This document shows positions 32,560-44,430 of a stretch of 64,000 bases of DNA, piece after piece. Each line of letters starts with the position of its first letter. Positions within the stretch are counted from its first letter, which is position 1. A model generated the notes under the pieces. It worked only from the letters and a program-made list of their open reading frames with translations, made no database searches and was not told the DNA's origin. This DNA is from Nymphaea colorata (taxonomy: Eukaryota; Streptophyta; Magnoliopsida; Nymphaeales; Nymphaeaceae), in the NCBI RefSeq assembly GCF_008831285.2, contig NC_045150.1:17308600-17372599 (forward strand), in the 5' to 3' direction. The translations under genes and the position numbers were made by a program.

Positions 32560-33700
32560 CATAAAAAAAGAAAACCTTGCCCCTCGCTAATTCCATCAGC
32601 AACTGTGAATTTTTTTTTAACATTTTTAATTTTGTTAACGTTTTTTAAAAAATTTTTTTGTTGATTGGAGCAATTTTTTAAATTATTATTATTTTAGTAT
32701 TTTTTATTCAAAGTGGTTTTGAGAATTTCATGAAAAGGTTAAGCTCTATAGTGCCGTATCATTGCCCAATAGTGAGGTACTTTTTTGTGAATTATTTTCC
32801 TTTTCTTTTAAATGAGCATTTCTTTCTTTGAAAGAGATATAGTATCCAAAATGTTCATTTTTTTGGGAAATGATTAAAGTGCTCAAAATGCCTTTGGTGG
32901 ATATGTGTTGTGTGCGCAATGCCGTCAATAAAACGTCCACTATGATGACTCAATCCTGCACCAGCAATCACGCCCATTCCTGTTGCCCCTTGTGGAATAG
33001 GTCTGTTGAGTAAATTGTCTGATGTGAACCTCTATTCAAGTAAATTTACATGTACTAAACCTAAATTTTTGGCAAAATAAATCAATGTACATTTCGATAA
33101 TTAAAAGTTTTCATTTTTAATGCCATACGGACACTTATTAACTTTTCCATATAATCCTCAAACAGCTGACCCTCAACAAAAAAAAAAAAAAAGATTTTTA
33201 AAAATGTCTAGTCTTTTGTTAACATCTAAAAAAATAATTTTCTTGATGGGAGCAATCTTTTAAATTATTTTTATCTTAATGTTTTCCATTGAGTGAGGTT
33301 GTTTGAGAATTTTATGAAAAAATTGAGGTTCTCTTATTTTTAACTTATAAAAAGTTGATGAGTGCCGTGTCATTTGCCAAAACATGAGGCGCTTTTTTGT
33401 GATATTTCTTCTTTTTTCTGTTTCTTTTTTTGTTTTTAGACCGAGTCAATGGTCAAGGTGGACCCACCCCACTTTTGAAGGTCACTGCGTGTTGGACGGG
33501 TTAACCGTGCTAGCTAGGGTTGGTCTTTTCCTTAAGGCATCGTCTTGCTGGGAACTTAATGTACACGGCTATCTAAATGACTAAAATACCCTGGACAATA
33601 AAGAGGCATCCATCCTCTTACAAGGACAAATGTAAATGGAAGAAAAGAAGTTCACCCTTGTACAATGAACTTAATGTACACGGCCATCTAAATGATTTCT
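32560..33700 (+). repeat. Repeated promoter-like segments upstream of the GH5 gene
   Basis: The block with tttttagaccgagtcaatgg and ggacccaccccacttttgaa at 33430-33480 matches 31265-31305. The block with aatcctcaaacagctgacc at about 33150 matches 31010. A third, poorer copy (gattggagcaattttttaaa, then gtgccgtatcattgcc) lies at 32660-32770. These show at least two rounds of local duplication before the present gene's promoter. Confidence 0.8.
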
Positions 33701-33845
33701 CCAACCATCCTCCTACAAGGACAAATATAGATTGAGAGAAAATAAGTCTACCTTCCTTGCTTGAAGTACATGGCTATCTAAATGACTAAGATGCCCTGGG
33801 TGATAAAGAGGCAACCATCCTCCTACAAGGACAAATATACATACC
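33550..33845 (+). repeat. Imperfect tandem repeat, about 100 bp x 3
   Basis: A unit starting aacttaatgtacacggctat and ending ctcctacaaggacaaatata is present at about 33553, 33667 and 33757, with internal deletions in the second and third copies. It ends 200 bp before the TATA box of the GH5 gene, so it sits in the likely promoter. Confidence 0.75.
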
Positions 33846-34068
33846 TCAAAAAAATTCACCTTTCTAAAAATATGTGCCAAAGGTACAACTAGTTGGGGGC
33901 ACTGCCTAGTGTACATAACAAATATGTGCCAAAGACGTTTTAAGGCATTTTGGCTATTCATGAAAAAAAAAATAGACATTTTAGTAATTTTAATTTTTCA
34001 CATATTCCATTTTTGTCCTCATAAGGGGGTTCGCTTTCAGTCGTTACAGAACATTGGCCATTTTCTAC

Positions 34069-34076
34069 TATAAATA
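34069..34076 (+). promoter_or_regulatory. TATA box of the GH5 gene
   Basis: A consensus tataaata lies 45 bp upstream of the ATG at 34121. With the usual spacing of about 30 bp, transcription would start near 34100, giving a short leader of about 20 nt. Upstream the DNA is repetitive (33550-33845). Confidence 0.75.
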
Positions 34077-34120
34077 GGAGGAGAGACCAGAGGGAAATTG
34101 TGACAATAGAAGGAAGAGTC

Positions 34121-34349
34121 ATGGAGGCGAACAGAAACAGTACTGCTTTCTCATGGCTCCTTCTCCTTCTGCTCTCTCATCTCTGCCTGTGGATGAAGGT
34201 GCAGTCGACAGAGATGCCAAGTGTTCAATTCAAGGCAGTGAACTTAGGCGGGTGGCTCGTCACTGAAGGCTGGATTACACCTTCTCTCTTTGATGATCGC
34301 ATATACAACAACGATCTGCTGGTGAGATAACTGGGCAGTTGCCCACACA

Positions 34350-34390
<41 letters not shown>

Positions 34391-36458
34391 TAATGGTGGC
34401 CTCCAACAATTTGTTTACTTGTATACTGTATTGCATTTAATTATTTGCACAGTGCCCCTCAATGTTTAAATTTTTTTGAATGAGTATCATTTACTTCAAG
34501 GGGTGTAGCTCATAGCTAGTCTAACAGGAGAGCACAAAAGAAGTATGATGACAGTTTAGTTCCCATAAATACTACTTAGACATGAAAAGGAGAAATTGTT
34601 ACACTTTAGTTGATCGACTTACCATACCCCACCCCGATGCAGACGAAGCCTCCAAAAAAAAAGGAAAGAAAGAGTAGGGGTTTTGAGATCTTCTTGCTCT
34701 ATTGAGATGAGTTGTTAACCTCTTCCTGCTTCTCATGACTACCACTTGACTTGTTCTAGCTGAGACCCATAAACTAATGATCAAGAAGATTCCATCCATG
34801 TCACTTCACCATCTCGAGTTTGAAAACGAGTTCGTCACACTTTGTGGTCGGTCGTCTCTTCATTTTCTTTTGCCTTCAAGAGAGAGCTTCAGGTGTTGTG
34901 TTGGCATGATCATGATTCTCTCTGTTTCCTAGATCTAACCCCTTATTGCACACACCACTGCTACTCCGATTCTCTTTCATTTTCTATTGTTTTTTCTTTT
35001 CAGTTCTCGTGTTTGCTTAATTTTTACATGTTCAGGATGGTACCCAAGTTCAGTTCATGTCGACTGCATCGGGGAAATATCTCACTGCTGAGGATGGTGG
35101 TGGTTCCAAGATCGCCGCCAACAGAAACGACGCCTCCGGTTGGGAGACTTTCAAGGTAAAGGCATGCTTGTGTTGGCCCCTGTATGTGTAAGTGGGTGTG
35201 AGTGCTAGAGAGGGCAGCGAGAGTTCCTGTGGGGAGTAAACCATCTACGCTTTAAGGGTTTAGATTTTACTTTCTACAACATGGTGTATGATGTTCACTT
35301 AGGAACATTTATCTATTTATCTTTTTGTTGGAGGGCATTTTCAGTTTTATTTAAGCATGTTTTCATCTCTGTCAACAAAAGGACGCTTTTGCACTCTTTG
35401 ACAAGAGGGTCAATTTTCTATTTCCTTTTCCCGATTCATGGGTATTTTCATATTTTGGCCCCTAGTATTCAATTGAATCTCCTGTACCTGCTGATTGAAT
35501 TTGTTTTGGTATAAAGACCACAGTCGAAATAGAGGGACCCATGGACCTAGAGACCTCCAAGTTGGAAGAAAGATGTTGAATTCAATGGCTAGGATTTGGG
35601 CTAGCTGACTGGAACAGCAGCTGGTAAAACGTCAGTTTCAAATTGGATAATTGGTTTTGAAGATGAGCAACTGGTTTCAGTTGGATATATGTACTTAGGT
35701 TGTAGACAAGTCATACCAGTTTGAACTGGGGTTGGGGCCTTGGGCTAGAAGGTTGTGTGTGAACCAGAGCAATTGGTTTCAGTTGGATATATGTACTTAG
35801 GTTGTGGACAAGTCATACCAGTTTGAACTGGGGTTGGGGCCTTGGTCTTTATATCAACTTTAGACCACATCTTTGGAATTGCATTGCATATTCTTTAATT
35901 AACAATGTTTTGCAGTTGTGGAGAGTTGCAGATGATCAATTTCAGTTCCGAGTCTTCAATAAACAATTTATTGGGCTCGATGGAGGAGGGGGACCAAGCA
36001 GCTCCATCGTAGCAGTGGCAACGGTGCCGGCGGAGTCCGAGACGTTCCAAATTATCAGGAACCGTGATGATCGAAACCGGGTTCATATCAAAGCACTGAG
36101 CAATGGGATGTTTCTGCAGGTACGTGCATCTTTTCGCGGGGCCAACTTTCTTTCGGTTGCTTCTTCTTTAGGTGAAGCAAATTACACGAATCCTACAATC
36201 TTTTGGACTGAAACTAAAATCGTTCAAGGGATGTTTGATAGCATTTGATTTTAAAATCCCATGTGGATATGATATGACATGCTTTTGTTGATGTGACAAA
36301 AGTTATATGATAAGATTCTTCGTTTATTAAACCAAGAACTGAGAACTTAAGATATTTATTTCACTTCTTTACATTGTTAAAATATCGGGTTTCAAATCCA
36401 CGGGGAAGGATCTCATCTTAATGTCACGGTTCTCAATTCGAAAAGAATAGCCTACGCG

Positions 36459-36491
<33 letters not shown>

Positions 36492-37945
36492 GGCACAATA
36501 CATAGTAACTTAATTTTGTGTAGGGGCATTTTAGGTATTCACGAAAGTGGCTATCGTGATCATTCAGAGAAAAACCATTGCTCATTTTAGTCCTTACATG
36601 CAAGAGGCCCTCTTTTTTAAACATAGCGACATTTTGGCTAATTCAAGCTCAAACAAGTAACTCGCATGCTCCAACCCAACCATGTGACCTTCTTCCTAAC
36701 ATATTAATGAAACATTGCAGTTATATCCAAAACCCCACCAAATATATTTATAACATATTATCCTTGAGGGGTTGGCGTAATGGTGGGCAAGGAGCCTGCT
36801 TCTCGTTTAAATCTCTATGACGTCAAGTCTTTATGCTACTAAAAGAGGGCCACCGACATGCAAATCGAAGGATGATGGGGCTGGCTACTTGAGACACTAA
36901 AGCAGACGCTGTACTTTAGAGGACAAAAGGTTGAATGAGAGTTTCAACTGGTTTCTTTGCAATAGAATGAAATAGTCCTCCTTTCATCCAGAAATGTAGC
37001 ACAAAGATAATGATAAAGATATCATTGGATCGTTTGCTATTAGTTCATGCAATTTTGACCCAATTAATGTGAAATTATGAAATTGATATGCTGTGTGGGC
37101 ATATAATACACTCAAATAATGGCAGATATACCATTTTCAATTGCTCCAACTTTCACCTGACAAAATAGGGAATTAATGTTGGCAGGCAAGATCTGAAGGT
37201 ACGGTGACGGCAGATTTCAGTGGAGAGCCAGACTGGGGAGACAGTAGCAATGCAGTATTTGTGATGAAGGTCTTTGGAGGGATTCAAGGAGAGTTTCAAG
37301 TAACAAACGGACTTGGACCTGTACAAGCTGCCCAAGTTATGCAAGTAAGCAACCTCTCACAAAAATTAAAGAAAACAATGGCGATAACATAATAATAAAT
37401 CATAGAACAACAATTAGGGAAAAACTGTGCCCTGCTTTTATTAAGGTTGGATATGAGTCCTTTACTAATCACATATTTGATTGAAAACCAATGGGTTACT
37501 TCTGCAATGATGAAGAAATGGATCACTAAATCAAATCTGAAATGTGCTTTGGTCATGTTTCAGATTTGATAAACTGTAATTTGGACACAGTAAAGATTCA
37601 GATAAGCAGTTAGGATCTTTTCTATGTTTGGATCTGATCCCATTTTTTATTCTTTTACACTTTGGTCATTTTTTTTTATCTTAGATGTGGGTGCTTGAGA
37701 AAGATCCTGGATTTGTAACTAATCACAATTGGTTAATTATGTTTAAATCTAAATCGTGGATTAGTATAATCTTCAATTTGGATATGCTGAAAATTCAGTC
37801 CAAATTACGTTTGCACCTTAGAAGGCGTTGTGTTGGAATGCAATGTTTTGATAAATGTGTTCCAGAATATGGACGCACCTATAAAACATTAAGTTTCAAA
37901 AGAAGCAGCATTCCAGTTAATTAGAGATGCAACTTCTGTGTGTTT

Positions 37946-37982
<37 letters not shown>

Positions 37983-39149
37983 ATATATATACATGTTTTT
38001 CCATGCCATGGGAATGTAAGGGGTTATATACTTCGCTAACAAAAACTGAAAGCTTGATCCTTTTTCAAACTTTATTTTCATCTTGTTATTTTCTTTCTTG
38101 TAAGTGGGTTTGGTTGGGGTGTTTTCATCATCTCTTGATAGCTCCAGAACTAGGCGCTCTATCTTTTCCGAGCCATGGATCTTTTTCATTTCTGTAGGAA
38201 CATTGGGACACATTTATAGTTGAAGATGATTTCGACTTCATCGCAAAAAATGGCTTGAACTCGGTGAGGATTCCAGTTGGGTGGTGGACTGCCATGAACC
38301 CTACACCTGCCCCTTTTGTTGCAGGATCCTTAGACGTATTGGACAGGGCGTTCTCTTGGGCAGAGTAAGATCCAACAACTAAAATTATACGCTTTATGAA
38401 TATTGTTATACATTTTTAACGCCAGCTTCAGCTAGGAAATTAAAAAAGAACAAAATTGTTTCAGAATATAACAATGTAACGTTGCTCAATTCAGGAAGTA
38501 TGATCTCAAGGTCATATTGGATCTCCATGCACCACCTTACTCTCAAAATGGACAGGACCACAGTGGGTCTAGAGATGGCACCATTGAATTTGGATCAACT
38601 CAAGAAACCATTGACAAAACTGTTGAGGTCATAGAGTTTTTCTCGGCAAGGTATGTTCCTCACTTTTTTTCGATGTTCATATATTCATCAGATTTATGGT
38701 ACAAATGATGAAGAAAAGCTTATACCATATCTGGTTCCATTTTTAAATTCACTGTCTGAATCCAACTTATGAATTCAAAACTGAATCAGGATAGTTCAAT
38801 TCTGAAGTAATTCACTAAGATATCCAGGCGAATCCGATCCATGGACATCCCTAAAGTCACTCGTAGACAGCTAATCATGAGTTTTAAACTTATTAGTCAC
38901 ATGGGTGCTCCAATAAAGTCCCATACCCATGTCGTTATACCCATTCCCAAAGTGGGCACACGAACACACTTTGGACACTTAATTTTTAAATCAAAATTTA
39001 TCCAAACTATTTAATTTTACTTGATTTATTTTTTTAACTCAAATTTTGTTCTGTTTTTTAGAGTTATTGTTCATTAACATGCAATACTTTTGTTTATATC
39101 ACTTGTTTATTTAAATACTATTTTCATTTTTGCTTGTTATGAAATTTTG

Positions 39150-39186
<37 letters not shown>

Positions 39187-42100
39187 ACACACACACACAC
39201 ATATACCCACATTTTCTAAAGTTTTCATGCCCTTACTATATGACTTAAATTTCATAATCACTGGGTTTTTCTTGCAAGAGGAAAGTCATCTGCATTTTTT
39301 TTATAAAGGTTTTGTGGTTAAGAAGCCATGCTTTTGAAGCTCTACACGGTCGGAGAGATGAACTTGGGCATGGTGACTAAACTACATAAACTAGCCAGAT
39401 TTCTAACAAAGAGATTAGTTTCTTTGTTCTTTTGTAAAGGCTGAAGGTTCCATATAGCTGAAATTAAAAGTTGAAGAAAAAGCAAAGTGGGTACATGAGG
39501 ACCAATTGCACTTAACTAAGTAGATTTAATATGGTTTATTATGGAAAGTTTTGCTTATTACATTTTCTATTTTGAACTTCAAAGTGACTTTTTACTTAAA
39601 ATAGCTGTAAACTTAAAAGTTTAACGTTAGTATCACTATCCCCAAGGTCTATCACAGGAGTTGAATCAACAACCGGCTGCCATAGCCAAGCAACTATGCC
39701 AAGCTCTTAAGGGCTACTTTATTTGAATAAACAAAATGTCATTCTTGTGTAATGCAGATATGCAAGTTCACAAAGCCTAGCAGCGGTGGAGCTTATCAAC
39801 GAGCCCTCAGCTCCTGCTGTGACCCTTGATGTCATTACCCGATATTACGAGGCAGGGTACGCTGCAGTCAGGAGACATTCTCCCACAGCCTACGTTATCA
39901 TGTCCAGAAGACAGGGAGCACCACCAGCTGAGCTCTTGACCCTCGCCAATGGGCGCTCCAGAACTGTCATTGATGTCCACTACTACAGCATCTACTCTCC
40001 CATCTTCCAAAGCATGACGGTGCAGCAGCACATAAATTACATCTACCAAAGCAGAGCTTCCCAACTAAGCAAAATAACCCAAGACAATGGCCCCCTTTCC
40101 TTTGTAGGTATGTATTTACTTCTATATGCTTCTCGCATTTCGCCTTTAGAAAAATGGTCCCCTTTGTAGGTATATATGATTTCCATACGCTTCTCTCTTT
40201 TGTTACAACTCCAGCAATCTATGAGTTGGTCTTAGATAGACACCAATCGCAACAAATAGACTATGAGTTCATAAATAGACTATGAGTTCATGTCCTTGAA
40301 TTTGCATACTATGCAATTTAGATGGCCTAGCCATTTGCTGTTTTCACATTTGAAGTAACCTCATGTCTTGGAAACATGAATTTCACTTTATTAACACTAG
40401 TACGAGAGAGCCTCATATCATGAATGAAACTGATATCAAGATTATAAAGGTGTCTTGTTTAGAGCTCCTCCCTATTAGGCCCCAGCAATAGCTTTTCTTT
40501 GAGAGTTTTTACTTGTCTTGTAAAGAGGCACTTTAGTCATTTCAGGCTTCAACAGTAAAATGGGAAAAGAACACGAACAGGACATTTAGACTCAACTTGC
40601 ATATGTTGCATTACCTTTTCTTATATTAAAATTTTATAATTGTTTAATTTTCTAAACTTAGGGAAATGATGCATCTGAAAGCTAGATTCAACATTTTCAA
40701 TTCAGCAACTTAAACCAAACGTATCTATATTTGGTTGGACAACATATTGGTGGAGCAATACCAAAAGTTTCTGCTTTGAAATGATGCTAACTAGTGATGT
40801 ACTAGAGAGGAATGCATTCTCACTGAAGAAGTAGATATGCTTGGCACCGAGAACTTGCATATAAAGGTGGGCATCCTGATACCTGGCCCAAAATAGGCTT
40901 AGGCCCGGGCCTTGGTTTCGGCCTATCAAGCCAAAATTAATGAGGCCCGGCCTGACCTGAAAAGAGACGGGCTGGGCTTGGGCTTAGGCTGTGGCCCTGA
41001 TGGGGCCCGACCGATGCATTTAGATTTTAGGTGACTCACTTTATAAAGTGTTTTTGGTTGGTATTCCTTAAAGATTTCAATATAGGACTTTTTTTTTTCT
41101 TTTCTTTTCTCTTGCACCCTCCTAAAAAGTCAGTTTCAACTTTCATGACACTCAAGAAGGGTGACCTTTCCTTTTTTTTTTTATACAAATACCCCACTTT
41201 TGAGAAAAACTTGCCTCAAGAATGTTCATAAAAAGGGGCGAGGTTCACCTAGTGTGTGTGTAAAAGGGTCAGATGGATCGGATCGACTCTATCAACAAAA
41301 AATTGGGTCGGGCTAGGTATTGGGAAGAGGGTTGGGGCCCGATATCCGACTAACTTTGGGCCTATCCCACCCAGATAATAAACGGGCTGGGTCACAGGCT
41401 CGACGATTACCCAATAGGGCTGGACTTGCCTCTATCAGAATCGGGCCGGAACAGCAGTGCTTGCATGTTCAATGCCCAAAATGACCAAAAAACCCTTATC
41501 TTCAAAAAGAAACCATAAAATGTTTGGATAATCCTTTTTTCATAAATGACCAATATAACCCTAACATGAGATTGTGTGAAGGCTGTCTCCCATACGCTTT
41601 GCATGTCAGTGCCCTAAACATGCAATGAACTCTCCATTACCATAGGGAAAAATGACTTAAACATTACAATTCTATTGTAAATAAACTATCTTATCGTAGA
41701 TCCATGGTGGTTTTGAAATCACTTAATAATGGAAAGTGCAACTCTAGTCACCATCTTGACATCTGGTTTACTTGTAAGCTTTACCGGGTATGCCTTTTAT
41801 ATACCCATATGTTGTGATTGTATGGGTTGTTTGTTAATAAAAATAGTTTGTTACTATTTCATGAATCTACCTATACATTTGGGGCAAATTCATGAAACAT
41901 GACGTTAAAGTGTTTCCTGACTTTGCTCTAATCTATAAGCAGATTCATAAAACAATAACAAACTTTTTCCTTTGCAAAACTACCTTGTAATATAACTTAC
42001 CTGTCTATGTATATAGCAGTTGTTGGTGCTTAAATCTATTGTCATGGTGAAAGTGATGTTTTCTTTTCCCATCTTTTTTTAATTGGGAAACATTATAGGT

Positions 42101-42283
42101 GAATGGGTGGCAGAATGGAAAGTACCTGGAGCAACAAAAGAAGAATACCAACAGTTTGCAAATGCTCAGTTGGAAGTGTATGGGAAAGCTTCCTTTGGAT
42201 GGGCTTACTGGACCCTCAAGACCGAGAAGTATGAACACTGGAGTCTCAAATGGATGATAGAGAATGGCTACATCAATCTCTAG
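34121..42283 (+). CDS. Secreted glucan 1,3-beta-glucosidase, GH5 with fascin-like domain
   Basis: Eight exons: 34121-34321, 35036-35155, 35916-36119, 37186-37344, 38198-38364, 38495-38650, 39758-40107, 42099-42283; all introns are GT-AG and phases agree, giving 513 residues. Residues 1-29 are a signal peptide. NLGGWLVTEGWITPS (41-55) opens the GH5 barrel. Residues about 68-170 are a fascin-like beta-trefoil insert (YLTAEDGGG, FIGLDGGGG). The barrel resumes with GLNSVRIPVGWW (R252), LDLHAPP (H295), ELINEP (acid/base E351), VIDVHYYSIY and FVGEWVAEW (nucleophile E454), and ends GYINL. This layout and length match plant proteins annotated as probable glucan 1,3-beta-glucosidase A. The family hydrolyses beta-1,3-glucan from the non-reducing end; a cell-wall or apoplastic location is inferred from the signal peptide. 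Catalytic residues are intact, so it is probably functional; substrate is inferred from the family. Confidence 0.93.
34350..34388 (+). repeat. (TA)n microsatellite in intron 1
   Basis: About 38 bp of alternating TA, 30 bp after the exon 1 donor. Other TA runs occur in intron 3 (about 36460-36486). Confidence 0.95.
35672..35846 (+). repeat. 102-bp tandem duplication in intron 2
   Basis: Sequence from tggtttcagttggatatatg at 35672 repeats at 35774 for about 73 bp with a single mismatch (gtagac/gtggac). The near-identity marks it as a recent duplication. It ends about 70 bp before the exon 3 acceptor. Confidence 0.9.
36760..36835 (+). repeat. Possible tRNA-derived SINE head in intron 3
   Basis: The phrase ttggcgtaatggtgggcaag fits a pol III A box (TRGCnnARTGGTnGG). 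About 30 bp on, gtttaaatctc is a degenerate B box (GGTTCGAATCC). Such pairs head plant SINEs, but no poly-A or T-rich tail or target duplication was found. Confidence 0.35.
37949..37981 (+). repeat. (GT)n microsatellite in intron 4
   Basis: A run of about 15 GT units. A second complex TA/TG/CA run lies in intron 6 at about 39150-39202. Confidence 0.95.
38700..38862. mobile_element. MITE-like remnant in intron 6
   Basis: The stretch is made of phrases such as cactgtctgaatccaacttatg and ends gatccatggacatcccta. It has the same end motif and composition as the hAT-like MITE at 12202-12565, whose right end is gacatcccta. The left end is not recognisable. Confidence 0.45.
39640..39715 (-). repeat. 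Possible tRNA-derived SINE head in intron 6
   Basis: On the minus strand, cttggcatagttgcttggct resembles a pol III A box and ggttgttgattcaactcc a B box, about 30 bp apart. The body and tail could not be followed. The piece ends about 40 bp before the exon 7 acceptor. Confidence 0.35.
40866..41460. repeat. GC-rich ggcccg-type repeat remnants in intron 7
   Basis: Two blocks (about 40870-41010 and 41265-41455) are rich in aggcccgggcc, gggctgggcttgggctt and gggtcgggcta. This composition is typical of degenerate MITE sequence in plants, and the blocks stand out from the AT-rich intron. No reliable ends were found. Intron 7 is the longest of the gene (1,991 bp), mainly because of this. Confidence 0.45.
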
Positions 42284-42348
42284 TTGTAATACATTTGTTT
42301 TCTTCTACTCCTGCACTATATCCAAAAGAACTACTATCTAATTCAGTG

Positions 42349-42354
42349 AATAAA
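42349..42354 (+). terminator. Poly(A) signal of the GH5 gene
   Basis: A consensus aataaa lies 66 bp after the stop codon. A second overlapping candidate (gataaatattcaat) follows at about 42370. The T-rich sequence after the stop codon supports a 3' UTR here. Confidence 0.6.
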
Positions 42355-42379
42355 TATCCAGTTTATTGGATAAATATTC

Positions 42380-43970
42380 AATATACACATACACACATAC
42401 ATACATGAATACATACACGCAAATAAAACACTCATATATGCACACATATATTTATGAATAAATTAGAAAATTCATAACAAATGGTTGCCTAACTTTTCCA
42501 CACAAAGGTGCCCAACTTTCAACAATATTATTCAAGTAGCGACCTTATCCAGATATATGAAGAGTAGATGTTAATTTTAAAAGAAATTTACAAAATTATC
42601 CGTCTATTTCAACCGTCTTCAAACCAGTCATCCGGCTCTTTCAAACCACCTTTCATTGTTCATACTCCCAATGCACTCAAGGGTGGCTCTTAGATTCGAA
42701 GAGGAGATTTTAAGAGGCCCTCTTCAACCCCCTTGCACGGCCAGGGGGGAGAAAACCAAGGAGGGGGGATCAAAGGAAAGAAAAACTACACACCATATGT
42801 AGTAAAAAAAGGAAGGGGCTCCTTTGCATCCTTTGAGCAGTGAGGACTCTAAATGAGGGTTCCGATCAATTGAGGAGGCTCTCTATGAGTCTCCCATGTA
42901 CTCCTTCAAATCCCTAGTGGATGAGATGGAGTGTTTGAAGTTGAGGGAAAAGGAAAGCTTCAAGGTGGAAGAAGATGAAGCAAGGGAAGAATAGAGAGAG
43001 AACGACATTGAATAAGACAAAGAAAGGCTTGGGACGACATGAACAGTCAAGTGGGGATGCTCAAAGGGGTTAGCACACATTCAAGGGTGGAGATGTAGGG
43101 TTACTATAGAGAGTAATGGAGCCAAAACTCAATTTTTCTAAAATTTTATGGGATTTATTGCTATATTTCAAAGTTTTTGTTTTTTTTTTTTTAATAGTTT
43201 TGACGAGAGGCTGTTGGGTCATAGCTGTGCCAAAACCTATTTAAAGAAGTTGGCAGATCTTTTGAAAGCCCTTAGACAGTCAAAAACTCAGCCCAAAGAG
43301 CCAGTTTTTGTACAAAAAGGGGGCATGCAGGCCCTGGTTAGGGCACCGAGGCTGGCATCCTATGCACTGCGCTCATGGAGTACCCTCCGCCAGAGTGCTT
43401 AGCCTACTGTTGGCTCATTTCTATGCCAATGAGTGTGGCTTCCACCCCAGATGGGTCCCCTATGGCTATGGGTTCCAGGTTTAGAAAAATATAAAAATTC
43501 AAAATTCTATAATTTTTAAGGGCAAACTAGTCTTCAAAAAAAAAAAAAAAAAGGGGGGAGTCTGGCTCCAGCTCTCAATGGGTTTGGTTTGTTTTTGGCT
43601 CCACATCATATTTTTTCAAGTGGTGAAAGGCTTGGATCGATGCCAAAGGTTCAGGTAATGGGTTTGGATTGGTGTTTAGAATTTAATAGTGAGTTTTGGA
43701 TTAGCTTTTGGGGTTTACAAAGCAGAATTAGATAAAAAAGTAACATAGAGCTCGTGCATGCAGCAGTGGTAGAGCTACATGAACTGCTCACAACAGCCTT
43801 ACAAAATTTGTTAATATATATGTTAATGTTTTGATATATTTGATTGTTGTACATATAAATACTCCAAAGAAATTAAAGGTATTGGATGTGTACTCCACTA
43901 GAAAAAAAAAATCTCGCTTCCCTAATGGTGCGAAAGGTTCTGAATCAAAATAAGAATCTTGGTGTTTGGA
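42380..43970. other. No gene identified
   Basis: Begins with a degenerate (acat)n run after the GH5 3' end. The rest lacks recognisable coding motifs. An open frame at about 43205-43400 (DERLLGHSCAKTYLKKLADL) has no family resemblance I can name. Confidence 0.45.
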
Positions 43971-44430
43971 TCTGAAATTTAGAATTTGATCTAGGTTTTG
44001 GTGTTAAGGTCTATTTTGGGGTAATTTTTTGGATTTGTTTCTCTGTTTTGGAGCTGGATCTGGACTTTTGGTCTAGTTGTGGATCTTGGATTAAATTTTG
44101 GATTTATAGTTAGGATTTGGATCAGATCCGGATCTTCGTCTTAGTTGTGGATCTAGAGGTAAGTTTTGGAGTTTAGTTTAAGATCTAGGTATGGGAATTT
44201 GGATCCGGATTCGGATCTGAGGCAACCTTTCAATCTAAAGTCAGAAATTTGGTTCCAGATTTAGATCTAGCGAGGTGTTTTGGATTTAGAGCTGGGATTT
44301 GTATCTAGGTCTGGGGTCATGTTTTGGATATAGAACTACGCTTTGAATGTGGATCGAGGGTCCAGACTTGGGTTTGTACATAAGTTTTTGGGTTAGGTTT
44401 AGGGTCCAAACTCTACAATTAGATCCAAAT
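43970..44430 (+). repeat. Decayed minisatellite built on ggatctagg words
   Basis: Words such as gttttggatttagagctggg and gatccggatcttcgtcttag recur irregularly with a spacing of about 20-40 bp over 450 bp. The style resembles the ttggatttt repeat at 27 kb, though the unit differs. Confidence 0.55.
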
